In this document: positions 53,007 to 61,887 of the stretch, piece by piece | How positions within the stretch are numbered: the stretch's first letter is position 1 | Layout: each line of letters begins with the position of its first letter | Assembly (NCBI RefSeq): GCF_019977395.1 | Contig: NZ_AP024660.1 | Location: 2,914,001 to 2,978,000 of the forward strand | Reading direction: 5' to 3' | Length of the DNA: 64,000 nt | Source of the DNA: Arthrobacter sp. NicSoilC5 | Lineage (GTDB): Bacteria; Actinomycetota; Actinomycetes; Actinomycetales; Micrococcaceae | The notes under the pieces: model-generated | Databases searched by the model: none | Seen by the model: the letters and a program-made list of their open reading frames with translations, nothing else | What the model was told of the DNA's origin: nothing | Translations under genes and position numbers: made by a program

Positions 53007-54449
53007 CTAGGAAAGCCCCAGATCCGGGACCGGCAGTTTGAAAATGTCCTTGAGGGCGTACTTTGCCGCGTGCATCCCGGGCATTCCCGTGACCCCGGGG
53101 CCGGGAGGTGTGGACGACGAGCAGAGGTAGACACCCAGCAGCGGGGTCCGCCACGGGACGGGGGACACCACCGGCTTCTGGATAAGCCCGCGGACGTCCA
53201 TCACACCGGCGCTGAAATCGCCCCCGATGTAGTTGCGGTTGTACTCAGCCAACTCCGCCGCGGTGATGACGTGCGATTCCACCACCAGGTCACGGAAGCC
53301 CGGCGCGAACCGCTCCAGTTGGGCCAAGACCTGGCTGGTCATGTCCTGTGTTGAGCCGGAGGGCACGTGGCAGTAAGTCCACAGCGTGTACCGGCCCGCC
53401 GGAGCGCGGCTGGAGTCGAAGCGGGAAGGCTGCGCCACCAGCACGTAGGGCCGTTCGGGATGGCGTCCGGAACTGACCTCGTTCTCCGAGCGGGCCAGTT
53501 CTGCACGCGTGCCGCCCACGTGCACCGTGCCGGCGTCGGAAAGCCCGGCGCCCTGCCACGGCACCGGCCCGGACAGGATGAAGTCCACCTTGCAGGAGCC
53601 GTTGCCGTAGCGGAAGCGCTCCAGGGTCCGTCGGTAGTGGGCGGGAAGGGCGTTGCCCGCCATGCCGAGCAGCCCTGCCGGCGCCACGTCCAGGAGGGTG
53701 GCGCGGGCGGCGGGAAGCTGTTCCAGCCGGTCGATCGGGGTTTCGGTGTGGATCACCCCGCCGTGGGCCCGGATGTCATCGGCAAGTGCTGCCGCGATGG
53801 ACGCCGAGCCGCCGCGGGGGATGGGCCATCCGCCGGCGTGCCCCAGGGCGCCGAGCATGAGTCCGGCTCCGGAGGCTGCGAGGGAGGGCAAATGGGAGAT
53901 GGCGTGCGCGGCCACGCCGCTGAGGAGGGCAGGGGCAAGGTCGTCCCGGAACCTGGCATTCCACAGCCCGGTCCCCTGTTCCAGGGTCCGCAGTCCATAG
54001 ATCCCCGCCACCAGGGGGTTCCGGGGGATCCGGAGGAGCTGGTTCTGGGTGAAGTCCATGACATCGTCGATATGCCGGACCAGCGGTTCCATGAGCCGCC
54101 GGTAGGCGGGGCCGTCCTGGCCCAGCTCCGATGCCGTCCTGTCCAGCGATTTGTAGGCCAGCGCCGCGCGGCCGCCGTCCAGCGGTGACCCGAAGGAAAT
54201 TTCCGGAGTGACCAGGTCCACCCGCCGGGGCAGCTCGAAGGCACGGAAGAAAGGGGATGCAATAGCCATGGGATGCACCGCGGAGCAGACGTCATGGAAG
54301 TGCTCCGGCTGCATCAGCTCCGTGGTCCGGGTTCCACCGCCAATTTTGGCTGCAGCCTCGAAGACCTCCACTGAGAGCCCAGCCCGCGCCATGACCGCTG
54401 CCGCCGAAAGTCCATTGGGACCGGAGCCTACTACCGCGACATCAGGCAT
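53007..54449 (-). CDS. FAD-dependent oxidoreductase, phytoene-desaturase-like
   Basis: A 480-residue protein of the FAD/NAD(P)-binding Rossmann superfamily. The dinucleotide motif VVGSGPNGLSAAAVMARAG is followed by EVFEAAAKIGGGTRT, the phytoene-desaturase/amine-oxidase arrangement. The C-terminal GVYLCSSSTPPGPGVTGMPG segment is the conserved FAD-adenine region of this group. It is closest by eye to PYROXD2-like oxidoreductases, not to carotenoid desaturases with known activity. It overlaps the membrane-protein gene at 54442 by eight bases. Confidence 0.85.
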   Translation of the reverse strand: MPDVAVVGSGPNGLSAAAVMARAGLSVEVFEAAAKIGGGTRTTELMQPEHFHDVCSAVHPMAIASPFFRAFELPRRVDLVTPEISFGSPLDGGRAALAYKSLDRTASELGQDGPAYRRLMEPLVRHIDDVMDFTQNQLLRIPRNPLVAGIYGLRTLEQGTGLWNARFRDDLAPALLSGVAAHAISHLPSLAASGAGLMLGALGHAGGWPIPRGGSASIAAALADDIRAHGGVIHTETPIDRLEQLPAARATLLDVAPAGLLGMAGNALPAHYRRTLERFRYGNGSCKVDFILSGPVPWQGAGLSDAGTVHVGGTRAELARSENEVSSGRHPERPYVLVAQPSRFDSSRAPAGRYTLWTYCHVPSGSTQDMTSQVLAQLERFAPGFRDLVVESHVITAAELAEYNRNYIGGDFSAGVMDVRGLIQKPVVSPVPWRTPLLGVYLCSSSTPPGPGVTGMPGMHAAKYALKDIFKLPVPDLGLS

Positions 54450-55905
54450 GGGACCTTACTTTCGGAGGAAGGAGCGGGGTGCCGGGCCGGAATGGGTGCA
54501 GCCGGAACCGGTCCGGCGCATTCGCGAATGGGCCGCCGTGCGGGTCATCCAGTTGGTGCCGGCGGATGGGGTCATACGCGGGATCGTAGATATCCCAGAC
54601 CACCCGTGCCATGAGGTAGCCCACCGCGGCCATGTGCGCGGCTACGGCGAGGACGTAGTAGGGCATGTCCAGGTTGTGCTGGGAGGAACCGGCGCTGGTC
54701 ACCTGACCAAGGTACATCCAGATCGCGGCCCAATGCAGGGCTTCGATGCCCTGCCACACCAGGAAGTCGCGCCACCGCGGCCTGGCCAGGGCCAGCAGGG
54801 GAATGAGCCACACGACGTACTGCGGCGAATAGACCTTGCTGGTCAGGATGAAGGCAGCCACAACCAGGAAGGCGAGTTGTGCCAGCCGTGGGCGGCGGCG
54901 TGCCGTCAGGGCAACAGCGGCAATCCCGGCGCAGGCCAGCACAAAGAGTCCAGTGGACAGAACGCTGACGCCGTCGGCACCAAGCCCGGACCAGCCCAGC
55001 CGTTCAGCCACAAGGTTGTACGCGAACCAGGCTGAGCTGTAACCGGCTCCCCGGTCGGCGCTGTACTGGAAGAAATAGGCCCAGCCGGAGGGGTTGGCGA
55101 CAGCGAAGGGCAGATTGACCACCAGCCATGTGGCAGCCGCGCTGCCGGCGGTTACCAGCAGGGGGCGCCATCTCCCGGTGCGTACCGCAAGCAGCAGGAT
55201 GGCCCCCAGCACCAGGAGCGGATACACCTTGGTGGCTGTTGCCAGGCCGATCATCACTCCGGCGGGAACGAGGCGCTGCCGGGCAAAAAAGTACATTCCC
55301 AACGCGAGCAGGCACGCAGCCCACAGGTCCCAGTTGATGGTTCCGGCCAGTACGATTCCCGGCGCCACCGCCACCATGGCCGCGTCCCAGGGACGCCGGC
55401 CGGGCATGCGGGCCGTCACCAGCACGGTGAGGATGGCAACCGCCGCCAGCAGGACGGCGTTGATGTCGAAGTAGGCCAGAGCCTGGGCGTTGGTATCTCC
55501 ACCCGGCACCAGCCAGGCTGTCAGCCCCGCGATCAAACCGATGAGCACCGGGTATTCAAACTGGCTGCCGCTGCCCAGGATGGGAAAGAGTCCCGCCGCC
55601 ATGCCGCGGTTCCGGAACAGCTCCGGGAAGTCTGAATAGCAGGTGGCATAGAACTGTGTGGGCGTCGCCCATCCGTTGACCCTGCAGTAACCTTTCAGCA
55701 GGATCCCCAGCAGGGCCGCCAGCGCCGTGAGGACAATGAGCACCCGCTCCACGGTGAAGATGCCCGGTGTGACGACGCCGGGATCAGCCCTGGTCCCCAG
55801 CGGGCCGCCGATCACCTCGGTGAAATTCCGCAGCAGGGAATCACTGCGGCTGGGCACCACGATGCGGGGCCGTCGTGCATCCTCCGGCGGCTGGGTCTCG
55901 TGCAT
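54442..55905 (-). CDS. GT87/DUF2029-like polyprenol-mannosyltransferase-type membrane protein
   Basis: A 487-residue polytopic protein with about ten hydrophobic segments. QFEYPVLIGLIAGLTAWL and LATATKVYPLLVLGAILLL are typical of GT-C enzymes of the GT87 family (actinobacterial mannosyltransferases and relatives). In this family the sugar donor is a polyprenyl-phosphate sugar. The exact substrate is unknown. It is translationally coupled to the oxidoreductase by overlap. No other polysaccharide gene is adjacent, so it is probably unrelated to the locus at 2.9-40.4 kb. Confidence 0.85.
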   Translation of the reverse strand: MHETQPPEDARRPRIVVPSRSDSLLRNFTEVIGGPLGTRADPGVVTPGIFTVERVLIVLTALAALLGILLKGYCRVNGWATPTQFYATCYSDFPELFRNRGMAAGLFPILGSGSQFEYPVLIGLIAGLTAWLVPGGDTNAQALAYFDINAVLLAAVAILTVLVTARMPGRRPWDAAMVAVAPGIVLAGTINWDLWAACLLALGMYFFARQRLVPAGVMIGLATATKVYPLLVLGAILLLAVRTGRWRPLLVTAGSAAATWLVVNLPFAVANPSGWAYFFQYSADRGAGYSSAWFAYNLVAERLGWSGLGADGVSVLSTGLFVLACAGIAAVALTARRRPRLAQLAFLVVAAFILTSKVYSPQYVVWLIPLLALARPRWRDFLVWQGIEALHWAAIWMYLGQVTSAGSSQHNLDMPYYVLAVAAHMAAVGYLMARVVWDIYDPAYDPIRRHQLDDPHGGPFANAPDRFRLHPFRPGTPLLPPKVRSHA

Positions 55906-55952
55906 GGAATCGAGCTTACAGCCGGCCCCTTCCTCCAGGTTGGGGCCAGCTG

Positions 55953-56084
55953 TCAGCGCAGTCCGCCCAACTGCTGGTGCATCAGCACGAACACGTCGTT
56001 CCGGTGCTGTTCCAGCAGGGCACTGTTCAAGGAACTGCGGCGCTGCTGGGGCCGGGACAGGAGTCCCAGGATTCGTCGTATCAA
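55953..56084 (-). CDS. Small ORF of 43 codons with strong ribosome-binding site (unrecognised)
   Basis: TTG at 56084 is seven bases after AAAGGAGGT. The product is 43 residues, basic at the N-terminus (IRRILGLLSRPQQRRSS), then a helix-like stretch, ending LMHQQLGGLR. The frame is open further upstream, with a GTG inside the Shine-Dalgarno, so the start could differ. The quality of the site makes expression plausible, but a short frame in GC-rich DNA can be chance. It could be a small regulatory protein, a leader peptide or a modified-peptide precursor; no function is proposed. Confidence 0.45.
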   Translation of the reverse strand: MIRRILGLLSRPQQRRSSLNSALLEQHRNDVFVLMHQQLGGLR

Positions 56085-56429
56085 GGGAGCCACCTCCTTT
56101 CTTTGATAATCAGGAATGGAAAAGGGCACAAAGAATCAGCACCGTTTTATGGCAAAAAAGAGCATGCAAAAACGGTGCGGGAATTCCACAAAAGGAATCA
56201 GTGAAAATTGCACGAATCAGCGCAATTAGACAGGCCGGCGCGAAAGAGGCTGTTGCGGAACTGCAAAAGCCGAATGCCAGTTTCTCCGGGCAAGGACCGT
56301 TTGAAGGCAGTGCACGTGGCTACGCCAAAAACTGCTTCGGGGAGTCAGCGGGGAACCGCAACGGTCTGCTGCCGGGAGGAACTGGCCGGATACCGCAGCG
56401 GCAGTCCCGGCGGGGAAAGCTGGTGCCGG

Positions 56430-56564
56430 TTAGCGGCGCCGCAGCAGGCCTGGGAGGGCGACGGGCCCGCCCATGCCGGCATTGACCGGGGCAACGCGCG
56501 CGGAATCAGCAAAGGCCGGGAACGCATTGATGGGGGCATTCCATTCGCCAGTCAAAGTCATCAT
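56430..56564 (-). CDS. Small ORF of 44 codons with strong ribosome-binding site (unrecognised)
   Basis: Tandem ATGs at 56564 and 56561 follow AAAAGGAGGTTGGGATA with ideal spacing. The product starts MMTLTGEWNAPI and ends LPGLLRRR; it is 44 residues, neutral to slightly basic, with Gly/Pro-rich second half. No family is recognised. It is about 350 bp upstream of the other small ORF on the same strand and both have nearly the same ribosome-binding site, which suggests a common unit. It is separated from the histidine phosphatase by 155 bp. Confidence 0.5.
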   Translation of the reverse strand: MMTLTGEWNAPINAFPAFADSARVAPVNAGMGGPVALPGLLRRR

Positions 56565-56719
56565 TATCCCAACCTCCTTTTCTGCTGTCCGCTGCGTGGA
56601 TTGCGATGCGGTCTGGAGCCCAGGTGGATCACCGTGGGGTCAGGAATAAAGGTACCGCAGGATTCCGTGAATTGCCAGCAATTTACCGGGAAAGGGTAAA
56701 ACTTCCCGGAAAATAACTT

Positions 56720-57304
56720 TTAGAGGCCCCAGCGGACAATAGCGGGTGTCTTCTTATCCCATCCCAGGGTGCAGACCTTGGCCGTCCCCAGGACAAAGTG
56801 CCGCCCCTCCGTGGGAGGCAATTCCAGCCAGCGGGCGGTCAATATCCGGGAGAAATGCCCATGTGCCACGATCAGCACGTTATCCATCCCGGATTCCAGG
56901 ATCCGGCCAATGATCTTGTCCGCCCTCGCGGCCACCTCGTCCAGGGTCTCGCCGTTGGGCACGCCGTGCGTCCAGATCAGGTAATCGGGGTTGTCCTTGC
57001 GGATCAGGTCGGAGCTGATGCCTTCGTAGTCGCCGTAGTTCCATTCCACGGCGAGCGGCTCGTGCCGGGCATCGGGGAATCCAGCCAGCTCGGCGGTTCG
57101 CCGTGCGCGCCGCAACGGGGAGGTGAGCACCAGGTCGAAATCGACGCCGTCCAGCACCTTGCGGGCCTCCACGGCCTGCTGCTCACCTTCCACGGTCAGC
57201 GGGAGGTCGGTGAGGCCGGTGTACTGTCCGCTCTTGGACCATTCGGTCTCGCCGTGGCGGAGGATCCAGAGCTGGGGGCGCGGGGCTAGGGCGGGACTGG
57301 TCAC
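56720..57304 (-). CDS. Histidine phosphatase family protein
   Basis: A 194-residue protein of the phosphoglycerate-mutase/histidine-phosphatase branch. The catalytic LRHGETEWSKSGQYTG lies near the N-terminus, and VAHGHFSRILTARW has the second His. LTSPLRRARRTAELAG supports the family. Substrate uncertain: it may act on phosphosugars or nucleotides. The GTG start overlaps the CCA-adding enzyme stop by four bases (GTGA), so the two are cotranscribed. Confidence 0.93.
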   Translation of the reverse strand: MTSPALAPRPQLWILRHGETEWSKSGQYTGLTDLPLTVEGEQQAVEARKVLDGVDFDLVLTSPLRRARRTAELAGFPDARHEPLAVEWNYGDYEGISSDLIRKDNPDYLIWTHGVPNGETLDEVAARADKIIGRILESGMDNVLIVAHGHFSRILTARWLELPPTEGRHFVLGTAKVCTLGWDKKTPAIVRWGL

Positions 57305-58809
57305 TTGGACTCCTCAACGGGTGAAGGTTCGACGACGGCGGGAGAGGCTTCGGCCCCGGGGCCGGCAGGTGCTGATTCAGGCTGTTCGGCCCACCAGCGG
57401 AGCAGGCGCGCCTCCGCCTCCCCGGCGGGCAGCGGACCGTGTTCCATGCGTTCATTCAGGAGGAACTTGTAGGCCCGGCCCACCACGGGGCCCGGCTTGA
57501 GGTCTAGCAGGGCCATGATCCGGGCACCGTCCAGGTCCGGGCGCACCGCGTCCAGGGACTCCTGCTCACGCAGGGCGGCGATCCGTGACTCGAGGTCGTC
57601 GTAGGCGAAGGCCAGGCGTTCGGCCTTCCGCTGGTTCCTGGTGGTGACGTCGGAGCGGGTAAGCCGGTGCAGCCGCTCCAGCAGTGGCCCGGCGTCCGTG
57701 ACGTAGCGGCGGACGGCGGAGTCGCTCCAGCCGGCGTCGCCGTACCCATAGAAGCGCATATGGAGCTCCACCAGCCGAGCTACGGCCTTGGTGGTGTCAT
57801 TATCGAACCGCAACGCCTTCATGCGCTTGCTGGTGAACTTGGCCCCCACCATGTCGTGGTGCCGGAAGCTCACCGCGCCGCCCGGTTCAAAACGGCGCGT
57901 AGCCGGCTTCCCGACGTCGTGCATCAAGGCTGCAAAGCGCAGCACGAAGTCCGGCCCGGGCACGGGCCCATCCGCGTCCGTTTCAAGATCGGCTGCCTGT
58001 TCCAGGACCTGCAGGGAGTGCTGGTACACGTCCTTGTGCCGGTGGTGCTCGTCGGACTCGAGGCGGAGGGCGGACACCTCGGGCAGCACATGCTCGGCCA
58101 GCCCCGTGTCCACCAGGAGGTCGATACCTCTCCGCGGCCGGGCCCCGCAGACCAGCTTGACCAGTTCGTCCCGCACACGCTCCGCGGAAATGATCTTGAT
58201 CCGGTCGGCCATGCCCGTCATGGCATCCCGGACGTCATCGTGGACCGAGACCCCCAATTGGGCGGCGAAGCGTGCGGCGCGCATCATCCGCAAGGGGTCG
58301 TCGGAGAAGGACGCTTCCGGCGCCCCCGGCGTGGCCAGCACGGAGGCGTGCAGGTCACGGACACCGCCGAAGGGGTCCACCAGCTCCATGGAGGGCAGCT
58401 TCAGCGCCATGGCGTTAATGGTGAAGTCCCGCCGCAGCAGGTCATCCGTCAGGGAGGAACCGAACGCCACCACCGGCTTACGGGAATCAGGATCGTAGGC
58501 CTCGGCCCGGTAGGTGGTGATCTCGATCTGGAAACCGGCCTTGCGCATGCCGATGGTGCCGAAAGCCCGGCCTATCTCCCAGAAGTTGTCCGCCCATTTC
58601 TTGACCAGGGCCACGGTCTGGTCCGGGGTGGCATCAGTGGTGAAGTCGAGGTCGGGGGAGGTCCGGCCAAGGAACAGGTCGCGCACGGGACCGCCCACCA
58701 GGGACAATTCGTGGCCGGCGTCCACGAAGCGCTGTCCGAGCTCCAGGACCACCGGGGGCACCTTGAAGTCGACAGTGTGGGAATCAATCTTGTGATGTGC
58801 GTGCGCCAT
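57301..58809 (-). CDS. cca: CCA tRNA nucleotidyltransferase
   Basis: A 502-residue class II-type nucleotidyltransferase. LVGGPVRDLFLGRTSPDLDFTTDA holds the GGxVRD and DxD motifs, RRDFTINAMAL and DPLRMMRAARFAAQLG are the following family blocks, and an HD domain (ALMHDVGKPATRR) lies in the C-terminal half. The last 40 residues are Pro/Ala/Glu-rich. It adds or repairs the CCA end of tRNAs, the actinobacterial form annotated pcnA/cca. It is divergent from the NUDIX gene at 58970. Confidence 0.93.
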   Translation of the reverse strand: MAHAHHKIDSHTVDFKVPPVVLELGQRFVDAGHELSLVGGPVRDLFLGRTSPDLDFTTDATPDQTVALVKKWADNFWEIGRAFGTIGMRKAGFQIEITTYRAEAYDPDSRKPVVAFGSSLTDDLLRRDFTINAMALKLPSMELVDPFGGVRDLHASVLATPGAPEASFSDDPLRMMRAARFAAQLGVSVHDDVRDAMTGMADRIKIISAERVRDELVKLVCGARPRRGIDLLVDTGLAEHVLPEVSALRLESDEHHRHKDVYQHSLQVLEQAADLETDADGPVPGPDFVLRFAALMHDVGKPATRRFEPGGAVSFRHHDMVGAKFTSKRMKALRFDNDTTKAVARLVELHMRFYGYGDAGWSDSAVRRYVTDAGPLLERLHRLTRSDVTTRNQRKAERLAFAYDDLESRIAALREQESLDAVRPDLDGARIMALLDLKPGPVVGRAYKFLLNERMEHGPLPAGEAEARLLRWWAEQPESAPAGPGAEASPAVVEPSPVEESK

Positions 58810-58956
58810 AGTTCCTTAAGCTTGGCAGAAACCAGCGCCTTGGCAGTCCAAAAAAGCGTCACGATCCGCGCTGATTCGTGTTCCCCTCCGGAAAGTGCGT
58901 CATATCCCGTCCATGTTGGTGTCATGTTCCGGTCATCACGGGAGGGCAACAGTCGT

Positions 58957-58970
58957 TAGAGTGGACTCCA
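58957..58970 (+). promoter_or_regulatory. Possible leaderless promoter for the NUDIX gene
   Basis: TAGAGT at 58957-58962 fits a -10 hexamer, and the ATG at 58970 begins eight bases after it, where transcription would start. No Shine-Dalgarno is present in the short space. A leaderless transcript is common in actinobacteria. Confidence 0.45.
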
Positions 58971-59518
58971 TGGCCCATCCAGTACCGAGCGCTCCAGGCA
59001 GGAGGACAAACGCACCATTGCCGTCGGCAATCGGTGCGCACGTTGCCCCTGCCCAGCAGTCGGCACCGGCATCGCTGCCCACGGTTGAGGAAGTGTCAGC
59101 CGGCGGCGTTGTGGTGGACACGTCCGACGCCGAATTGAGGGTGGCGATTATCGCCCGCCTTAACAGGGGTGGACGCCTCGAGTGGTGCCTGCCCAAGGGC
59201 CATCCGGAGGGCAAGGAAAACAACGAAGAGGCCGCCGTCCGGGAAATCGCCGAGGAAACCGGCATCGAGGGCATCATACTGGCACCGCTGGGCAGCATCG
59301 ACTACTGGTTCACCGTCAGCGGCCACCGGGTCCACAAGACCGTGCACCATTACCTGCTGCGTGCCACGGGCGGCGAGCTGACGATCGAAAACGATCCCGA
59401 CCAGGAAGCCGTGGATGTGGCCTGGGTGCCGATCCAGGAGCTGGCCCGGAAGCTGTCCTTCCCCAACGAACGCCGCATCGCCGACCTCGCCCGCGAGGTC
59501 CTGCCCGGACACCTTTAA
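58970..59518 (+). CDS. NUDIX hydrolase
   Basis: A 182-residue protein. The NUDIX box is GHPEGKENNEEAAVREIAEETGIEG, written here as three parts: GHPEGKE, NNEEAAVREI, AEETGIEG. An Ala/Pro-rich N-terminal tail of about 40 residues precedes the fold (EVSAGGVVVDTSDAEL). The family hydrolyses nucleoside diphosphates linked to other moieties; the conserved genomic position next to the CCA-adding enzyme and MurJ is typical of actinobacteria, where it is sometimes annotated as a MutT-like or RNA-pyrophosphohydrolase-type protein. The ATG choice is supported by the upstream -10-like element. Confidence 0.9.
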   Translation: MAHPVPSAPGRRTNAPLPSAIGAHVAPAQQSAPASLPTVEEVSAGGVVVDTSDAELRVAIIARLNRGGRLEWCLPKGHPEGKENNEEAAVREIAEETGIEGIILAPLGSIDYWFTVSGHRVHKTVHHYLLRATGGELTIENDPDQEAVDVAWVPIQELARKLSFPNERRIADLAREVLPGHL

Positions 59519-59569
59519 GCCCGGACGCCGCCGTCGCCATTGCGGTGTTAAGTGCGCGCGGGTGAGACG

Positions 59570-61720
59570 ATGAAGTCGATGTCAGCTACCAACTTTCCTT
59601 CCGACCGGTCCGGCCGGCCCGATGACGCCGCGCCCGACGGCGTGCCCCCTGAGCCGGCGGCACCGGACCTTGCGGAGCCTGCAGCGGCAGGCGTCAGCGA
59701 GACCCGGTCCAGCGCCATCATGGCCGCCGGGACGCTCGTGTCACGTTTCCTGGGCTTCGCCAAGACCTGGATGCTCGGCACCGCACTGGGCCTGGGTTCA
59801 ACGGTCAATGACACGTTCATCAATGCCAACAACCTGCCCAACCTGATCTTCCTCCTGGTGGCCGGCGGCGTGTTCAATGCCGTGCTGGTCCCGCAGATCA
59901 TCAAGGCCAGCAAGGCTCCGGACAGGGGAGCGGACTACATCAGCCGGCTGCTGACGCTGGCTGTCCTGCTCCTCTTCGGCCTGACAGCGCTGGTTACGCT
60001 GGCGGCGCCGGGGGTCATCGAACTGACCACGCAGGGGTATTCGCCACAGCAGAAGGCCCTCGCTGTCACCTTTGCGTTCTGGTGCCTGCCGCAGATCTTC
60101 TTCTACGGCCTCTACGCCCTGCTCACCCAGGTCCTGAACGCCAACGGCGCGTTCGGCCCAGCCATGTGGGCGCCCATCCTGAACAACGTGGTGGCCATCG
60201 CCGGCTTGGGGATGTTCATCTGGATCTTCGGCACCAACGACGTCAATACCCACACCCTGGACAACTGGGGTTCCACCCAGACGCTGTTGGTGGCCGGGTT
60301 CTCCACCATTGGCGTGCTGTCGCAGACGGCCATCCTGCTGGTGCCGGTCTTCCGGTTGAAGCTCGGACTCCGCCCCAGGTTCGGCTGGCGCGGCGTGGGA
60401 CTTGGCCACGCCGCAAAGCTGAGCGTGTGGACGCTGCTTACCGCCGCCGTCGGGCAGCTGGCCTTCCTGTATGTCATGCGCATCGCCACCATTCCCGGCG
60501 CGGAACGCATCCGGCTGCAGGAAGCGGGGGACCCGGCCGCGTCCACCCTGCCCGGCAACGCCGTCCTTGAGGTGGCCAGCCAGCTGTACCTGCTGCCGCA
60601 CTCGATCATCGCGCTGTCCCTGGCCACTGTGCTGTTCAACCGCATGACCCGCGCCTCCCAGGAGGGCAACCGGGCCGAACTGCGGGATGCGCTCTCGCAT
60701 GGGCTGCGGACCATGGCCGTGGCCACCGTCTTTGGTGCCCTGGCGCTGTTTGCGCTGGCAGGTCCGCTGGGCATGTTCTTCTCAGGCGGCAAGGTGCAGG
60801 ACGGCGTCATGCTGGCCCAGACGCTGACCATCCTCGCCCTCAGCACCCCGTTCATGAGCGCCAACTTCATGATGTCCCGCGTCTTCTACGCCAACGAGGA
60901 CGCCCGCACCCCGTTCTACGTGCAGCTGCTCCTGGCAGTGGTTTACGTGGCCGGTGCGTTCGCCATCCAGTTCCTGCCGGTGGGCCAGATCATCTATGCC
61001 ATCGCCGTCCTCTACATGGTGGGCAACATCCTCTCCGTGGTCATCAGCGCCTTCTTCCTGCGCCGCATGCTGGGGCACCTGGACGGCGCCCGGATCGCCA
61101 ACTCGTACATCCGCATGGGGTACGCGGCCCTGGGCTCGGCCATTGCCGGCGCAGGTGCCCTGTGGCTCATGGGCAGCTACAACCCGGACGGCTTCGCCTG
61201 GAGCGGCCGAATTCAGGCACTCGTGACGCTCGCCGTCGTCGGGCCCGTCATGCTGGCCGTGTACTTCCTGCTCCTCCGGGTGTTCCGTGTCTCTGAGCTC
61301 AGCGACATGCTGCGGCCCCTGCTGGGACGGTTCGGCCGGGGCGGCCCAGCCGCTGCTCCGGAAGCCGGGGACGCGCCGTCGCCCTCTCCTTCTGAGGGAT
61401 CCTCCGCTGACCGCGGGAACCACCCAGAGCGGGCCACCACCTCCGTGGACACCGGCCTCATTCCCCGGATTTCCGGCGAGTTCGACGCCGTCTCCTTCCG
61501 TGCGGGCCCGGACCCCCAGCGTGGGGCCCGCCGCCCGGAATCGTACGACGCCGGCGCGCGGCAGGGTGCCGAAGGCGCCTACCTGCCGGGTGAGGACCAG
61601 CCCAGCACGGCCCGTGGAGGACTGCTCAGCGAACAGATTCCGCTTCCCGGCCGCCGTACCTACCAGGGGAAGGCCGGCGAGAACCCGTTTTTCAGCAGCC
61701 GGCGCAAGCGTAAAAAGTAA
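59570..61720 (+). CDS. murJ: MurJ lipid II flippase
   Basis: A 716-residue membrane protein with fourteen hydrophobic segments. SSAIMAAGTLVSRFLGFAKTWML and NDTFINANNLPNLIFLLVAGGVFNAVLVPQ (given here as family blocks) are the MurJ opening with the conserved Arg and Asn. An acidic N-terminal tail and a long Pro/Ser/Arg-rich cytoplasmic C-terminal tail (about residues 590-716) flank the core. It flips lipid II for peptidoglycan synthesis. Unlike mycobacterial MviN it carries no fused pseudokinase; that partner is encoded separately downstream. Several starts are possible (GTG 59552, ATG 59570, ATG 59579). Confidence 0.92.
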   Translation: MKSMSATNFPSDRSGRPDDAAPDGVPPEPAAPDLAEPAAAGVSETRSSAIMAAGTLVSRFLGFAKTWMLGTALGLGSTVNDTFINANNLPNLIFLLVAGGVFNAVLVPQIIKASKAPDRGADYISRLLTLAVLLLFGLTALVTLAAPGVIELTTQGYSPQQKALAVTFAFWCLPQIFFYGLYALLTQVLNANGAFGPAMWAPILNNVVAIAGLGMFIWIFGTNDVNTHTLDNWGSTQTLLVAGFSTIGVLSQTAILLVPVFRLKLGLRPRFGWRGVGLGHAAKLSVWTLLTAAVGQLAFLYVMRIATIPGAERIRLQEAGDPAASTLPGNAVLEVASQLYLLPHSIIALSLATVLFNRMTRASQEGNRAELRDALSHGLRTMAVATVFGALALFALAGPLGMFFSGGKVQDGVMLAQTLTILALSTPFMSANFMMSRVFYANEDARTPFYVQLLLAVVYVAGAFAIQFLPVGQIIYAIAVLYMVGNILSVVISAFFLRRMLGHLDGARIANSYIRMGYAALGSAIAGAGALWLMGSYNPDGFAWSGRIQALVTLAVVGPVMLAVYFLLLRVFRVSELSDMLRPLLGRFGRGGPAAAPEAGDAPSPSPSEGSSADRGNHPERATTSVDTGLIPRISGEFDAVSFRAGPDPQRGARRPESYDAGARQGAEGAYLPGEDQPSTARGGLLSEQIPLPGRRTYQGKAGENPFFSSRRKRKK

Positions 61721-61887
61721 ATCCCGTGCGCTGCGGCGCCCGTCTTCTCCGCAGCCGCCGGGAGCGGATCGGCTAGGATCGAACAGGTACAGGGGTAGTT
61801 GCATTCAGGGCAGGCCGTGCGACGCGGGCACCTGAAGGGCGGTTGCGTCATCGAGGCCGGCAATCCCGGACAGTCTAGGAGGAACAC

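Larger units (their letters stand above)
55906..56719. other. Intergenic region holding two small ORFs with strong ribosome-binding sites
   Basis: Between the GT87-like gene and the histidine phosphatase, all on the minus strand, there are 814 bp without a conventional gene. Two short ORFs (56564-56430 and 56084-55953) each follow an AAAGGAGGT-type site. The rest, 56085-56429, includes an AT-rich stretch (56100-56230) with AAAACGGTGC repeats and a GCACCGTTTT complement at 56137-56184. No longer frame has a convincing start. Confidence 0.5.
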
